Shown in pieces: positions 8,366-16,046 of a stretch of 47,941 nucleotides of DNA (position 1 is its first letter; each line of letters opens with the position of its first letter). This DNA comes from BP-133 sp040756995. Lineage in GTDB: Bacteria > Actinomycetota > Acidimicrobiia > IMCC26256 > BP-133. The notes under the pieces were generated by a model. It was not told the DNA's origin, searched no databases, and saw only the letters and a list, made by a program, of their open reading frames with translations. The position numbers were made by a program, and so were the translations under genes. The stretch is from positions 1 to 47,941 of the forward strand of contig JBFLYK010000048.1 of the NCBI GenBank assembly GCA_040756995.1, read 5' to 3'.

Positions 8366-8824
8366 ATGGCGGGCGTGAAGGTGTCGACCCGGGGGGACTA
8401 CGCGGCGAGGGCGCTGCTGTCGATGGCGCTGCACGGCTACGACCGGCCGACGTCGGTCAAGGAGATCGCCGAGCGGACGGGCCTGCCGCAGCCGTACCTG
8501 GAGCAGATCCTGCTGGCGGTGAAGGGCGCCGGACTGGCCCGGTCGAAGCGGGGCGTGGGCGGCGGCTACGTCCTCGCCCGGCCACCGGAGGAGATCACGC
8601 TGGCCGACATCGTGGCCGCCGCCGACGGGCCGATCACGACGTACTTCGACTCCCACGACCACCGGGAAGGGCACTGTGCCCTCCAGGACGTGTGGGTCAA
8701 GGTCTCGGAGTCGATGCGCTCGATCCTGGAGGGCTTCACGCTGGCCGACCTCGTCGAGCGGGCCCGCATCGGCCACCCCGACGCCACCGGCCAGCAGATC
8801 GGGATCACGACCGAAGGGTCGTGA
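8366..8824 (+). CDS. Rrf2-family transcriptional regulator
   Basis: 152 aa. The N-terminal winged helix-turn-helix shows family hallmarks VSTRGDYAARALL, EIAERTGLPQPYLEQIL and LARSKRGVGGGYVLARPPEEITLADI. Fe-S-binding members (IscR, NsrR) use three clustered cysteines; here only Cys104 is present, in a His-rich stretch SHDHREGHC (His97, His99, His103), so any cluster would need non-cysteine ligands. The start could be the ATG at 8366 or the GTG at 8375. Two copies of GTCGACCCTG upstream may be operators. Its 3' end overlaps the convergent rluD end by 20 nt. Confidence 0.9.
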   Translation: MAGVKVSTRGDYAARALLSMALHGYDRPTSVKEIAERTGLPQPYLEQILLAVKGAGLARSKRGVGGGYVLARPPEEITLADIVAAADGPITTYFDSHDHREGHCALQDVWVKVSESMRSILEGFTLADLVERARIGHPDATGQQIGITTEGS

Positions 8825-9707
8825 GCATGGCCGCCAGATCGGGCGGCAGCCGATCCGAGAACTCCAGGCGCTCCCCGGTGGTGGGGTGCGTCAGCGCCAG
8901 GGCGTGGGCGTGAAGGAACGGCCGCCCGGGCCGCAGCGGGTTGCGGTCGCCGCCGTAGGTCCCGTCGCCGACCACCGGATGGCCGATGGCGGCCAGGTGG
9001 ACCCGGATCTGGTGGGTGCGGCCGGTCTCCAGCCGGCACTCGACGAGGGCGCAGACCGGATGGTCGAACTGCTCCTTGACCTCGTAGCCGGTGCGGGCCT
9101 CCTTGCCCGCCTCCCGCACCGCCATCCGGGTCCGGCGGGTGGCCGAGCGGCCGATGGGCGCGTCGATCGTTCCCCGCCGGGCGTCGAATCGGCCCCAGGC
9201 CAACGCCAGGTACCGCCGCTCCACCTCCCGGGCGGCCAGCTCCTCCACGAGGGCGTCGTAGGCCCGGGGCGAGCGGGCCACCACCATCAGCCCGCTGGTG
9301 TCGCGGTCGAGGCGGTGGACGATGCCGGGCCGCATCGGGTCGCCGACCGAGGCGATCTCGGGAAAGCGGTGGAGGAGCCCCCCGGCCAGCGTGCCGGCCT
9401 GATGTCCGGCGCCGGGATGGACGACGAGACCGGCCGGCTTGACCAGCACGACGACGTCGTCGTCGGCGTGGACGACGGTGAAGTCGACCGGCTCCGGCTG
9501 CGGCGGCGCCTCCGCCTCGGGCTCACCCTCGACCTCGACCTCCTCGCCCTCGGTCAGCCGCCGGCTCTTGGCCACCGGCCGGCCCCCGATCCGCACCGCG
9601 CCCTCCTCGATGAGGTCGGCGACATCGGCCCGGCTCCAGCCGGTCAGCAGCGCCACCGCCCGGTCGACCCGCTCCCCGGCCAGCGAGGCGGGGACGGCGA
9701 AGATCAC
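8805..9707 (-). CDS. rluD: RluA/RluD-family 23S rRNA pseudouridine synthase
   Basis: 300 aa. An N-terminal S4 RNA-binding domain (residues about 12-60, GERVDRAVALLTGWSRADVADLIEEG) precedes an RluA catalytic domain with HRLDRDTSGL and the catalytic Asp135. ETGRTHQIRVHLA and GHPVVGDGTYGG complete the signature. It isomerises uridines in RNA, most likely in 23S rRNA; the precise target is inferred from the family. The GTG start at 9707 overlaps the lspA stop (GTGA, 9704-9707), indicating coupled translation. Residues 61-72 (EPEAEAPPQPEP) are an acidic/proline linker. Confidence 0.94.
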   Translation of the reverse strand: MIFAVPASLAGERVDRAVALLTGWSRADVADLIEEGAVRIGGRPVAKSRRLTEGEEVEVEGEPEAEAPPQPEPVDFTVVHADDDVVVLVKPAGLVVHPGAGHQAGTLAGGLLHRFPEIASVGDPMRPGIVHRLDRDTSGLMVVARSPRAYDALVEELAAREVERRYLALAWGRFDARRGTIDAPIGRSATRRTRMAVREAGKEARTGYEVKEQFDHPVCALVECRLETGRTHQIRVHLAAIGHPVVGDGTYGGDRNPLRPGRPFLHAHALALTHPTTGERLEFSDRLPPDLAAMLTTLRS

Positions 9708-10186
9708 GCCCGCCAGCCCCGGATGGCGATGAGGATCACTCCGACGGTGATGGCGCAGTCGGCGACGTTGAAGGTCGGCCAGTGCGGCACCTTGATGAAG
9801 TCGACGACCTCACCCCGCAGAAACCCCGGCGAGCGGAGCATGCGGTCGACGAGGTTCCCGACCGCCCCGCCGAGCACCAGGCCCAGCGAGTAGGCCATCA
9901 CGACGTCGGCCGTCCGCCGGGTCGTGCGGACGATGTAGATGACCATGACCACGGCCAGCAGGGCCAGCACCGGCGTGAGGCCCGTCAGGAGGCTGAAGGC
10001 GCCGCCCGGATTGCGGGTCAGGCGGAACTGGAGCAGCGTGCCGATGACCTCGACCGGCCCGTCCGACAGGGCGGCGACGGCCCAGATCTTGGTCAGCTGA
10101 TCGAGAGCGACGACGACGCCGGCGACCGCCAGAGGGCCGACCGGCGACCGCGCCGTTACCGGCGCCGTTCCTCGCGGGACTTGCAC
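9704..10186 (-). CDS. lspA: Lipoprotein signal peptidase (signal peptidase II)
   Basis: Aspartyl protease that removes signal peptides from diacylglyceryl-modified prolipoproteins; 160 aa, four predicted membrane helices. Catalytic aspartates are Asp114 (GNLVDRM) and Asp143 (NVADCAI); DQLTK (29-33) and the NPGGAFS segment (59-65) are also conserved. The only usable start in frame is the ATG at 10186, which overlaps the end of the DksA-like gene by 31 nt. Order DksA-like-lspA-rluD is conserved in actinobacteria as far as I recall. Confidence 0.95.
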   Translation of the reverse strand: MQVPRGTAPVTARSPVGPLAVAGVVVALDQLTKIWAVAALSDGPVEVIGTLLQFRLTRNPGGAFSLLTGLTPVLALLAVVMVIYIVRTTRRTADVVMAYSLGLVLGGAVGNLVDRMLRSPGFLRGEVVDFIKVPHWPTFNVADCAITVGVILIAIRGWRA

Positions 10187-11097
10187 TCGATGCAGAGGGC
10201 GGCGAAGGGCAGCGCCTCGAGTCGGGCCACGGCGATCTTCTTGCCGCAGCGTTCGCAGATCCCGTAGCTGCCGGTGTCCATCCGGCGGAGGGCCCGGTCG
10301 ATCTCCTCGACCGCCTGGGTCGCCGAGGCGGAGAGGGCCAGGTCGCGCTCCCGCTCCACGTTGAGGGTGTCGCCCTCGCCCGACTCCTCGTCGAACTGCG
10401 TGTCACCCGGCTCCCGCTCCGATGCCAGCGCCTCGGCCTCGGCGGCCAGGTCACGGGCCTGGCGCACGTAGGTCTCCCGCTCCTCTTCGAGTAGACGGCG
10501 CAGCTTGTCGAGGGTCTTGGCCGGGAAGCCGGCGTCGACCTTCTCGGCTGTGGCGGGCGCCGCGGTGGGGGGAGTCTTCGTCGCCGCACCGCCCCGCTTG
10601 CCCTTGGCTTCCGCCACCTGCGCTACCTCCGCGTTCTTCTTCGGACGGGTGTTTCGAGCCACCGTAGGGCTCGCGGCCTTCGCCTTGGTCCGGGCCGGGG
10701 GGGCCTTGGCGGCTTTGACCGGCTTCGCCGCCTTGGCCGCCTTGGTTGCCTTCCCTGCCTTCACCGCCTTGACCCCCGCTTTCCCGGACGAAGCGGGGGG
10801 TTTGGTCACTTTCGCTGCCTGCCCTGCTTTTCCTGCTTTCACCGCCTTGGTGGCCTTGGCCGGGGCTTTGGCCGGCGCCTTGGCCGGCGCTTTCACCGGC
10901 GCCTTGGCCGGGGGTTTCGCCGGCGCCTTCGCCGGAGCCTTGGCCTTGGCCTTGGCCTTGGAGGCGGCCGGCTCGGCGGCCTTCTTGGCGGTGCCCTTGG
11001 AAGCGGCCTTGGCCGTGGTGGAGGTACCAGCCCCGGAAGTGCCGCGTGCCCTCGGAGCCGGCTTGTCGAGGGACTTACTCGCCCCTGCTCGTGCCAT
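10156..11097 (-). CDS. Histone H1-like tail fused to TraR/DksA zinc finger (DdbA-like)
   Basis: 313 aa in two unlike halves. Residues about 30-150 are Lys/Ala/Pro repeats (AKAPAKAPAKPPAKAPVKAP type) resembling eukaryotic histone H1 tails, able to bind DNA. Residues about 190-313 hold a coiled helical region with acidic residues and a DksA/TraR C4 zinc finger, Cys281, 284, 302 and 305 (CERCGKK ... CIEC). The same architecture is described for the Streptomyces protein DdbA, which sits at the same place between ileS and lspA; a nucleoid-associated regulator is therefore the best guess. The DksA coiled-coil tip aspartates are not clearly conserved. A -10 element and a hairpin lie in its 5' region. 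Confidence 0.9.
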   Translation of the reverse strand: MARAGASKSLDKPAPRARGTSGAGTSTTAKAASKGTAKKAAEPAASKAKAKAKAPAKAPAKPPAKAPVKAPAKAPAKAPAKATKAVKAGKAGQAAKVTKPPASSGKAGVKAVKAGKATKAAKAAKPVKAAKAPPARTKAKAASPTVARNTRPKKNAEVAQVAEAKGKRGGAATKTPPTAAPATAEKVDAGFPAKTLDKLRRLLEEERETYVRQARDLAAEAEALASEREPGDTQFDEESGEGDTLNVERERDLALSASATQAVEEIDRALRRMDTGSYGICERCGKKIAVARLEALPFAALCIECKSREERRR

Positions 11098-11129
11098 GAC
11101 CGCCTTCTCGCCTCCGGCAGACGCGTCTC

Positions 11130-11149
11130 GGGCCGCTCAGGAGCGGCCC
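11130..11149 (-). promoter_or_regulatory. Hairpin in the 5' untranslated region of the DksA-like gene
   Basis: Perfect 8-bp arms (GGGCCGCT and AGCGGCCC) with a 4-nt loop, between the candidate -10 element and the ATG at 11097. It is not followed by a T-tract. It could be an attenuator, an mRNA-stabilising element, or a terminator of DUF167 transcription. Confidence 0.45.
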
Positions 11150-11164
11150 GTACTCAAACGGGTG

Positions 11165-11170
11165 ATTTTA
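11165..11170 (-). promoter_or_regulatory. Candidate -10 element (TAAAAT) for the DksA-like gene
   Basis: TAAAAT is one base from the TATAAT consensus and stands out in this GC-rich sequence. It is about 70 nt before the ATG. No good -35 hexamer is seen at 16-18 nt. Confidence 0.5.
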
Positions 11171-11216
11171 CCAGCGTAAGGCCTCCGACCGGCCCGAACG
11201 CGTCATCCACGATCGG

Positions 11217-11564
11217 TCAACGGCCCCGGCCGGACCCGCCGCCCGTGGCCTTGGCTTCGTCGAGCGCCACCCGGAGCCGCTTCTCCCCCTCCTCGGAGTC
11301 GATCCCCTTCAGCCGGAAGCGCTTGGCCCGGGACGACTGACCCGACGTCAGCTCGACGTCAGCTTCAGGGAGAGCCAGCGCTTCGGCCAGCAGGCTGCGG
11401 GTCGCGTCGTTGGCCCGGCCCTCGACCGGCGGCGCCGCCACCCGGACCTTCAGGGCGTCGCCGTGGCGGCCGACCACCGCGCTCCGGCCGGCGCCGGGCT
11501 GCACGTGGATCCGCAGCACGATGCCCTCCGGGCTGTCGTCGTAGAGGTCACTGAGCTCGGACAC
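11217..11564 (-). CDS. DUF167/YggU-family protein
   Basis: 115 aa from the GTG at 11564 with GGAGG 7 nt upstream. Family features: VLRIHVQPGAGRSAVVGRHGDALKVRVAAPPVEGRAND then a helix (ATRSLLAEALALP) and a final strand pattern (VELTSGQSSRAKRFRL). The fold is known from structural genomics; the biochemical role is unknown. In many bacteria yggU lies beside yggT/ylmG and yggS, and here it remains close to that cluster. The end is Gly/Arg-rich. It is divergent from ileS. Confidence 0.9.
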   Translation of the reverse strand: MSELSDLYDDSPEGIVLRIHVQPGAGRSAVVGRHGDALKVRVAAPPVEGRANDATRSLLAEALALPEADVELTSGQSSRAKRFRLKGIDSEEGEKRLRVALDEAKATGGGSGRGR

Positions 11565-11648
11565 GGCAAGGCCTCCACCAGGGAACGAGGGGTCGGCGAG
11601 AAAGGGGGGGATCAGCCTGCGTCTGGGGGGGCAGGTGAACCTCCCCAG

Positions 11649-11655
11649 TATCCTA
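11649..11655. promoter_or_regulatory. Two-way -10 element between DUF167 and ileS
   Basis: On the plus strand TATCCT (11649-11654) ends 7 nt before the ileS ATG at 11662. On the minus strand the same bases read TAGGAT (11650-11655), a TANNNT match for the DUF167 gene. A small inverted repeat AGGT-GA-ACCT lies just upstream of TATCCT. Confidence 0.45.
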
Positions 11656-11661
11656 CGGCCG

Positions 11662-14600
11662 ATGGCATTCCCCCCTGTCGACTCATCGGTGGACTTCGTC
11701 GCCCTCGAGGAGCGCGTCCTCGAGCGGTGGCGGCAGCACGACGTCTTCGCCGAGAGCCTGCGGCGCCGGGAAGGCGCCCCGGAGTGGGTGTTCTACGAGG
11801 GGCCGCCCACCGCCAACGGCCGGCCCGGCCTCCACCACGTCTGGGCCCGCTCGTTCAAGGATCTCTTCCCCCGCTTCCACACCATGCGGGGCCGCTACGT
11901 CGCCCGGAAGGGCGGGTGGGACTGCCACGGCCTCCCGGTCGAGGTGGAGGTCGAGCGGGAGCTCGGCCTGTCGGGCAAGACGCAGATCCGCGATTTCGGC
12001 ATCGAGGAGTTCAACCGGCGGTGCCGGGAGTCGGTCCAGCGCTACGTCTCGGAGTGGGAGGCGCTGACCGAGCGGATGGGCATGTGGCTCGACACCGCCG
12101 GCGCCTACTGGACGCTGACCAACGGCTTCATCGAGACGGTCTGGTGGCTGATCCGCCAGATGTGGGACAAGGGCCTCCTCTACGAGGGGTTCAAGGTCGT
12201 GCCGTACTGCGGTCGTTGCGGCACGGCGCTGTCCAGCCACGAGGTCGCCCAGGGTTACCAGGACATCACCGAGGACTCCGTCTACGTCCGCTTCCCGGTC
12301 GCCGACCGGGACTTCGACCTCCTGGTGTGGACGACGACGCCGTGGACGCTCATCTCCAATGTGGCCGCCGCCGTCGGGCCGGACGTCGACTACGTGCGGG
12401 TCCGCCGGCCCGGCGTCGAGCGCGACGTCGTCCTCGGCCGGGACCGGGTCGAGGCGGTGCTCGGGCCGGTCGCCGAGGCGATGCTCGAACCCGGCTCCGA
12501 TCCCGATGCCGGTGAGACCCGCTGGGAGATCGTCGAAAGCCTGCGGGCCGCCGACCTCGTCGGGCTGCACTACGAGCGGCCGTTCCGGTTCGTCGCGTTG
12601 GACGGAGACGCCAACCGGGTGGTCGTGGCCGATTTCGTCACCACCGAGGACGGGTCGGGCATCGTCCACCTCGCGCCGGCCTTCGGCGAGGTCGACCGGG
12701 AGGTCGGCGAGGCCGAGGGCCTGCCGACGGTCAACCCCGTCGACGGCGCCGGTCGCTTCGAGCCGATCGTGGAGCCGTGGGCCGGCCTGTTCGTCAAAGA
12801 GGCCGATCCCGGCATCATCGAGTCGCTGCGGGCCGCCGGCCGGCTGGAGAAGGTCGAGGCCTACACGCACTCCTATCCCCACTGCTGGCGGTGCGGGACG
12901 CCGCTCATCTACTACGCCAAGACCTCCTGGTTCGCCCGGACGCAGGCCGAGAAGGCGGCGCTGCTGGAGCAGAACGAGGCGATCAACTGGCATCCCCAGC
13001 ACATCAAGCACGGCCGCTTCGGCGACTGGCTGGAGAACAACATCGACTGGGCCCTGTCCCGGGACCGCTACTGGGGGACGCCGCTGCCGGTCTGGCGCTG
13101 CGCCGGCGCCGGAGCAGACGGAACGGGGCCCCACGACACCTGCGTCGGGTCGGTGGCCGAGCTCGCCGACCTCGCCGGGCGCGATCTCTCCGACCTCGAC
13201 CTCCACCGCCCGTACGTCGACGAGGTGACGTTCCCCTGCCCGGTGGAGAGTTGCGGGGCGATGGCGACGCGACTGGAGCCCGTCCTCGACGCCTGGTTCG
13301 ACTCCGGGTCGATGCCGGCCGCCCAGTTCCACCATCCGTTCGAGAACGAGGCCGTCTTCGAGCGGCGCTTCCCGGCCGACTTCATCTGCGAGGCCATCGA
13401 CCAGACGAGGGGCTGGTTCTACTCGCTGCTGGCCGTGAACACGCTGGTCTTCGGCCAGACGCCCTACCGCAACGTCGTCGTCCTGTCCCACGTGGTCGAC
13501 CAGGACGGGGCCAAGATGTCGAAGTCCAAGGGCAACGTCATCGACCCCTGGGAGATCTTCCGCACCAAGGGCGCCGACCCGCTGCGCTGGTACTTCTTCT
13601 CGGCCGGCTCACCCTGGACGAACCGCCGGGTCTACGGCGAGGGCATCGACGAGTCGATCCGCAAGTTCCTCCTCACGCTGTGGAACACGCTGTCGTTCTT
13701 CGTGACCTACGCCAACCTCGAGGGCTTCACACCCGGTGAACCCGGTGAGGAGGCGGAGCCTCAACACGTCCTCGACCGCTGGATCGCCTCCCGGCGGGAG
13801 GCGACGGTGATGGCGGTGACCGAGGCCCTGGAGGCCTACGACAGCCTGGCCGCGGCGCAGACGCTGGAGACTTTCGTCGACGACCTGTCCAACTGGTACG
13901 TCCGCCGGTCCCGGCCCCGGTTCTGGAAGGCGTCGGATCCCGGCGCCTTCACCGCCCTCTACCAGTCGCTCACGACGGTGGCCAAGCTGCTGGCCCCGTT
14001 CTGCCCCTTCGTGGCCGACGAGCTGCACCGGGTCCTGGGAATGCCCGAGGCCTCCATCCACCTCCAGGACTGGCCGGAGGCCCGGACGGCGGTCATCGAC
14101 GCCGAGCTCGAGACCGAGATGGCCCTGGCCCGGCGGCTCGTGGCCCTCGGCCGGGCGGCCCGGGGCGAGGCACGGCTCAAGGTGCGCCAGCCGCTGCGCC
14201 GGGCCCTGCTGCTCGTCCCCGGCGCCGGGCGGCTCTCCCCCGAGGTGGCCGGGCAGGTGTCGGAGGAGCTCAACGTCAAGCGCCTCGAGGTCGTCGAGAG
14301 CCTGGCCGGCCTCATCCGGTACTCGGTCGTCCCGAACTTCCGGGCGCTCGGCCCCCGCCTCGGTCCGAAGCTGCCGGCGGTCAAGGCGGCGCTGGCGTCG
14401 GCCGACGGCGCCGAGGTCAGCCGGGCGCTGGAGGAGACGGGCAGCTACACCGTCACCATCGACGGCGAACCGATCGCCCTCGGCGCGGACGACCTCGAGG
14501 TGCGGGCCGAGGAGCACGAGGAGTTCGCCCTGGCCCAGGACGGTCCCTTCGCCGTGGCGCTCGACCTCAAGGTCGACGACGAGCTGAGGCTCGAGGGACT

Positions 14601-14847
14601 GGCCCGGGAGCTGTCGCGGGCGATCAACGACCACCGGCGGGCCAGCGGGCTGGCCATCGCCGACCGCATCAAGGTCCGGCTGTGGGCCAACGGCCTCGTG
14701 GCCGAGGCGGCCGAGCGGCACGGCTCGTGGATCGCCGGCGAGGTGCTGGCCGTCAGCTGGGTGGTGAACCCCGACGAGCCGGCGGAGGGCGACGTGCTCG
14801 ACGTGGAAGGCGCCGAGGTCCGGGTCTCGATGCAGATCGCCGGCTAA
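11662..14847 (+). CDS. ileS: Isoleucyl-tRNA synthetase, eukaryote-like type
   Basis: Charges tRNA-Ile; 1061 aa from the ATG at 11662 (a GTG 9 codons earlier is in frame but gives no family sequence). The class I HIGH motif is replaced by HHVW (58-61, in GPPTANGRPGLHHVW) and the KMSKS loop is canonical at 618-622. WDCHGLPVEVEVE, the CP1 editing region (TTPWTLISN) and the DQTRGWFYSLL segment are present. This variant resembles the IleS2/eukaryote-like class found in mycobacteria, which is generally less sensitive to mupirocin than E. coli IleS. No T-box fits in the 97 nt upstream. The gene is convergent with the three-module membrane protein gene, 15 nt apart. Confidence 0.97.
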   Translation: MAFPPVDSSVDFVALEERVLERWRQHDVFAESLRRREGAPEWVFYEGPPTANGRPGLHHVWARSFKDLFPRFHTMRGRYVARKGGWDCHGLPVEVEVERELGLSGKTQIRDFGIEEFNRRCRESVQRYVSEWEALTERMGMWLDTAGAYWTLTNGFIETVWWLIRQMWDKGLLYEGFKVVPYCGRCGTALSSHEVAQGYQDITEDSVYVRFPVADRDFDLLVWTTTPWTLISNVAAAVGPDVDYVRVRRPGVERDVVLGRDRVEAVLGPVAEAMLEPGSDPDAGETRWEIVESLRAADLVGLHYERPFRFVALDGDANRVVVADFVTTEDGSGIVHLAPAFGEVDREVGEAEGLPTVNPVDGAGRFEPIVEPWAGLFVKEADPGIIESLRAAGRLEKVEAYTHSYPHCWRCGTPLIYYAKTSWFARTQAEKAALLEQNEAINWHPQHIKHGRFGDWLENNIDWALSRDRYWGTPLPVWRCAGAGADGTGPHDTCVGSVAELADLAGRDLSDLDLHRPYVDEVTFPCPVESCGAMATRLEPVLDAWFDSGSMPAAQFHHPFENEAVFERRFPADFICEAIDQTRGWFYSLLAVNTLVFGQTPYRNVVVLSHVVDQDGAKMSKSKGNVIDPWEIFRTKGADPLRWYFFSAGSPWTNRRVYGEGIDESIRKFLLTLWNTLSFFVTYANLEGFTPGEPGEEAEPQHVLDRWIASRREATVMAVTEALEAYDSLAAAQTLETFVDDLSNWYVRRSRPRFWKASDPGAFTALYQSLTTVAKLLAPFCPFVADELHRVLGMPEASIHLQDWPEARTAVIDAELETEMALARRLVALGRAARGEARLKVRQPLRRALLLVPGAGRLSPEVAGQVSEELNVKRLEVVESLAGLIRYSVVPNFRALGPRLGPKLPAVKAALASADGAEVSRALEETGSYTVTIDGEPIALGADDLEVRAEEHEEFALAQDGPFAVALDLKVDDELRLEGLARELSRAINDHRRASGLAIADRIKVRLWANGLVAEAAERHGSWIAGEVLAVSWVVNPDEPAEGDVLDVEGAEVRVSMQIAG

Positions 14848-14862
14848 GCCGGCCGGGTCGAT

Positions 14863-15894
14863 CTAGCCGCGGGCCTTCAGGGCCCCTTCGATCCGGGTGA
14901 GGACGCCGGCCCGGTTCTTGTGCCGCTTCTCGTAGGTCCGGACCTGACGGAGCTCCGCCGGGCTCAGGCCGACGAGGTTGGCCACGATCTGGGGGACCGT
15001 GAGGTTGTCGTAGTCGGGAATCGGCAGGTTGGCCGACGCCCGTGACGGCGCCTTGCCCGCCGGGCGCTTGGCCGGCGCCGCACGGCCCGCGCCGACCTCG
15101 CGGGCGAGGAGCCCGTCGATCCGGGCCAGGATGCTGGCCCGGGCCTTGCCCGCCGCCTCCTCCTCCCGCACCATCTTGAGGTCCTCGGCGTCGAGGTTGG
15201 CCAGCAGCGGCAGGATCTCGGTGACCCGCAGCTCGTCGTAGCGGTCGATGGGGAAGTCCCGCGCCACGTCGTAGTCGGCCCCGGCCTCGAGCGGGAAGTC
15301 CGAAGCCGCCCAGTCGGCGTCGCGGGGCGAGGCCCAGTCGGCGTCGTCCGGCTCGACCTCGAGGATCTCGTCCTCCTCGTCGTCCTCGAGCAGTCGGCCC
15401 TGGGCCGAGGTGCCGATCGGGCCGGGGGCCCAGGCGTGCTCCGAGGTGTCGGCGTCGGCCTCCGCCTCCAGCAGGGCGTCGACCCGGGCGAGGATCCAGG
15501 GGTGGGCCCGCCCCGATGCCTCCCGCTGGCGGACCATCTCCAGCTCGGCCGGCTCCAGATCGCCGAGGAGCGGCAGCACCTCGACCACCTCGAGGGCGTC
15601 GTAGTCGGGGATCGGGAACTCCCGGCCGTCGGCCCGGCGGGCACCCGCCGGGCGGCCGGCGGCACTCGCCTCCGCGCCCACGGTGGCCGGCTCCGGCGCC
15701 GCCCCGCCGCCCTCGACGGCGGGCTCGGTGGCCGGCCGCGGCCGGCTGCGCATGACGGCGACGACGAGGACGATCCCCGCCAGGGCCGAACACGCGATGG
15801 AGATGAAAATGAGCGCCAGATCCTTGGTGAGGAAGAGCCCCGACAGCAGGAAGATCGTGGCGACGATCACCAGGAGGAAGCTCACGAGGAGCAC
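14863..15894 (-). CDS. Membrane protein with three ~50-residue helical modules
   Basis: 343 aa from a GTG at 15894. Two membrane helices (residues 2-22 and 26-48) are followed by three copies of one module at about 93-142, 214-263 and 290-339. Each begins with F/L-P-I-x-x-Y-D-x-L-x-V, continues with a helix (VLPLLGDLEPAEL, ILPLLANLDAEDL, IVANLVGLSPAEL) and ends in a second helix with ILARVDALL, ILARIDGLL or VLTRIEGAL. Linkers are Pro/Ala-rich or strongly acidic (LLEDDEEDEILEVE). I have seen similar single modules in actinobacterial proteins of unknown role, but cannot name a function. The position next to divIVA and the membrane anchor suggest an envelope or division link; that is inference. 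Confidence 0.82.
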   Translation of the reverse strand: MLLVSFLLVIVATIFLLSGLFLTKDLALIFISIACSALAGIVLVVAVMRSRPRPATEPAVEGGGAAPEPATVGAEASAAGRPAGARRADGREFPIPDYDALEVVEVLPLLGDLEPAELEMVRQREASGRAHPWILARVDALLEAEADADTSEHAWAPGPIGTSAQGRLLEDDEEDEILEVEPDDADWASPRDADWAASDFPLEAGADYDVARDFPIDRYDELRVTEILPLLANLDAEDLKMVREEEAAGKARASILARIDGLLAREVGAGRAAPAKRPAGKAPSRASANLPIPDYDNLTVPQIVANLVGLSPAELRQVRTYEKRHKNRAGVLTRIEGALKARG

Positions 15895-15970
15895 GAGCGC
15901 ACCGCCCTCGGTATGGCTATGACCACGGAAGATGGTAGCGGCGGACTCTACCCGTCTGAGTGCTTTCGAG

Positions 15971-15987
15971 CGCCCCGAAACGGGGCG
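15971..15987 (-). terminator. Probable terminator hairpin after divIVA
   Basis: Perfect arms CGCCCCG and CGGGGCG with a 3-nt loop, 60 nt downstream of the divIVA stop. It lacks a T-tract, which is common in GC-rich actinobacteria. Confidence 0.55.
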
Positions 15988-16046
15988 AATAGGTCCTCCG
16001 GCCGGTGACGCCGGCGTGAGCGCGCCGAACGTCGCCGGTCGGAGCG

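Noticed and set aside
11565..11661. T-box riboswitch before ileS
   Set aside because: Only 97 nt are available, and no T-box core sequence or specifier stem can be found.
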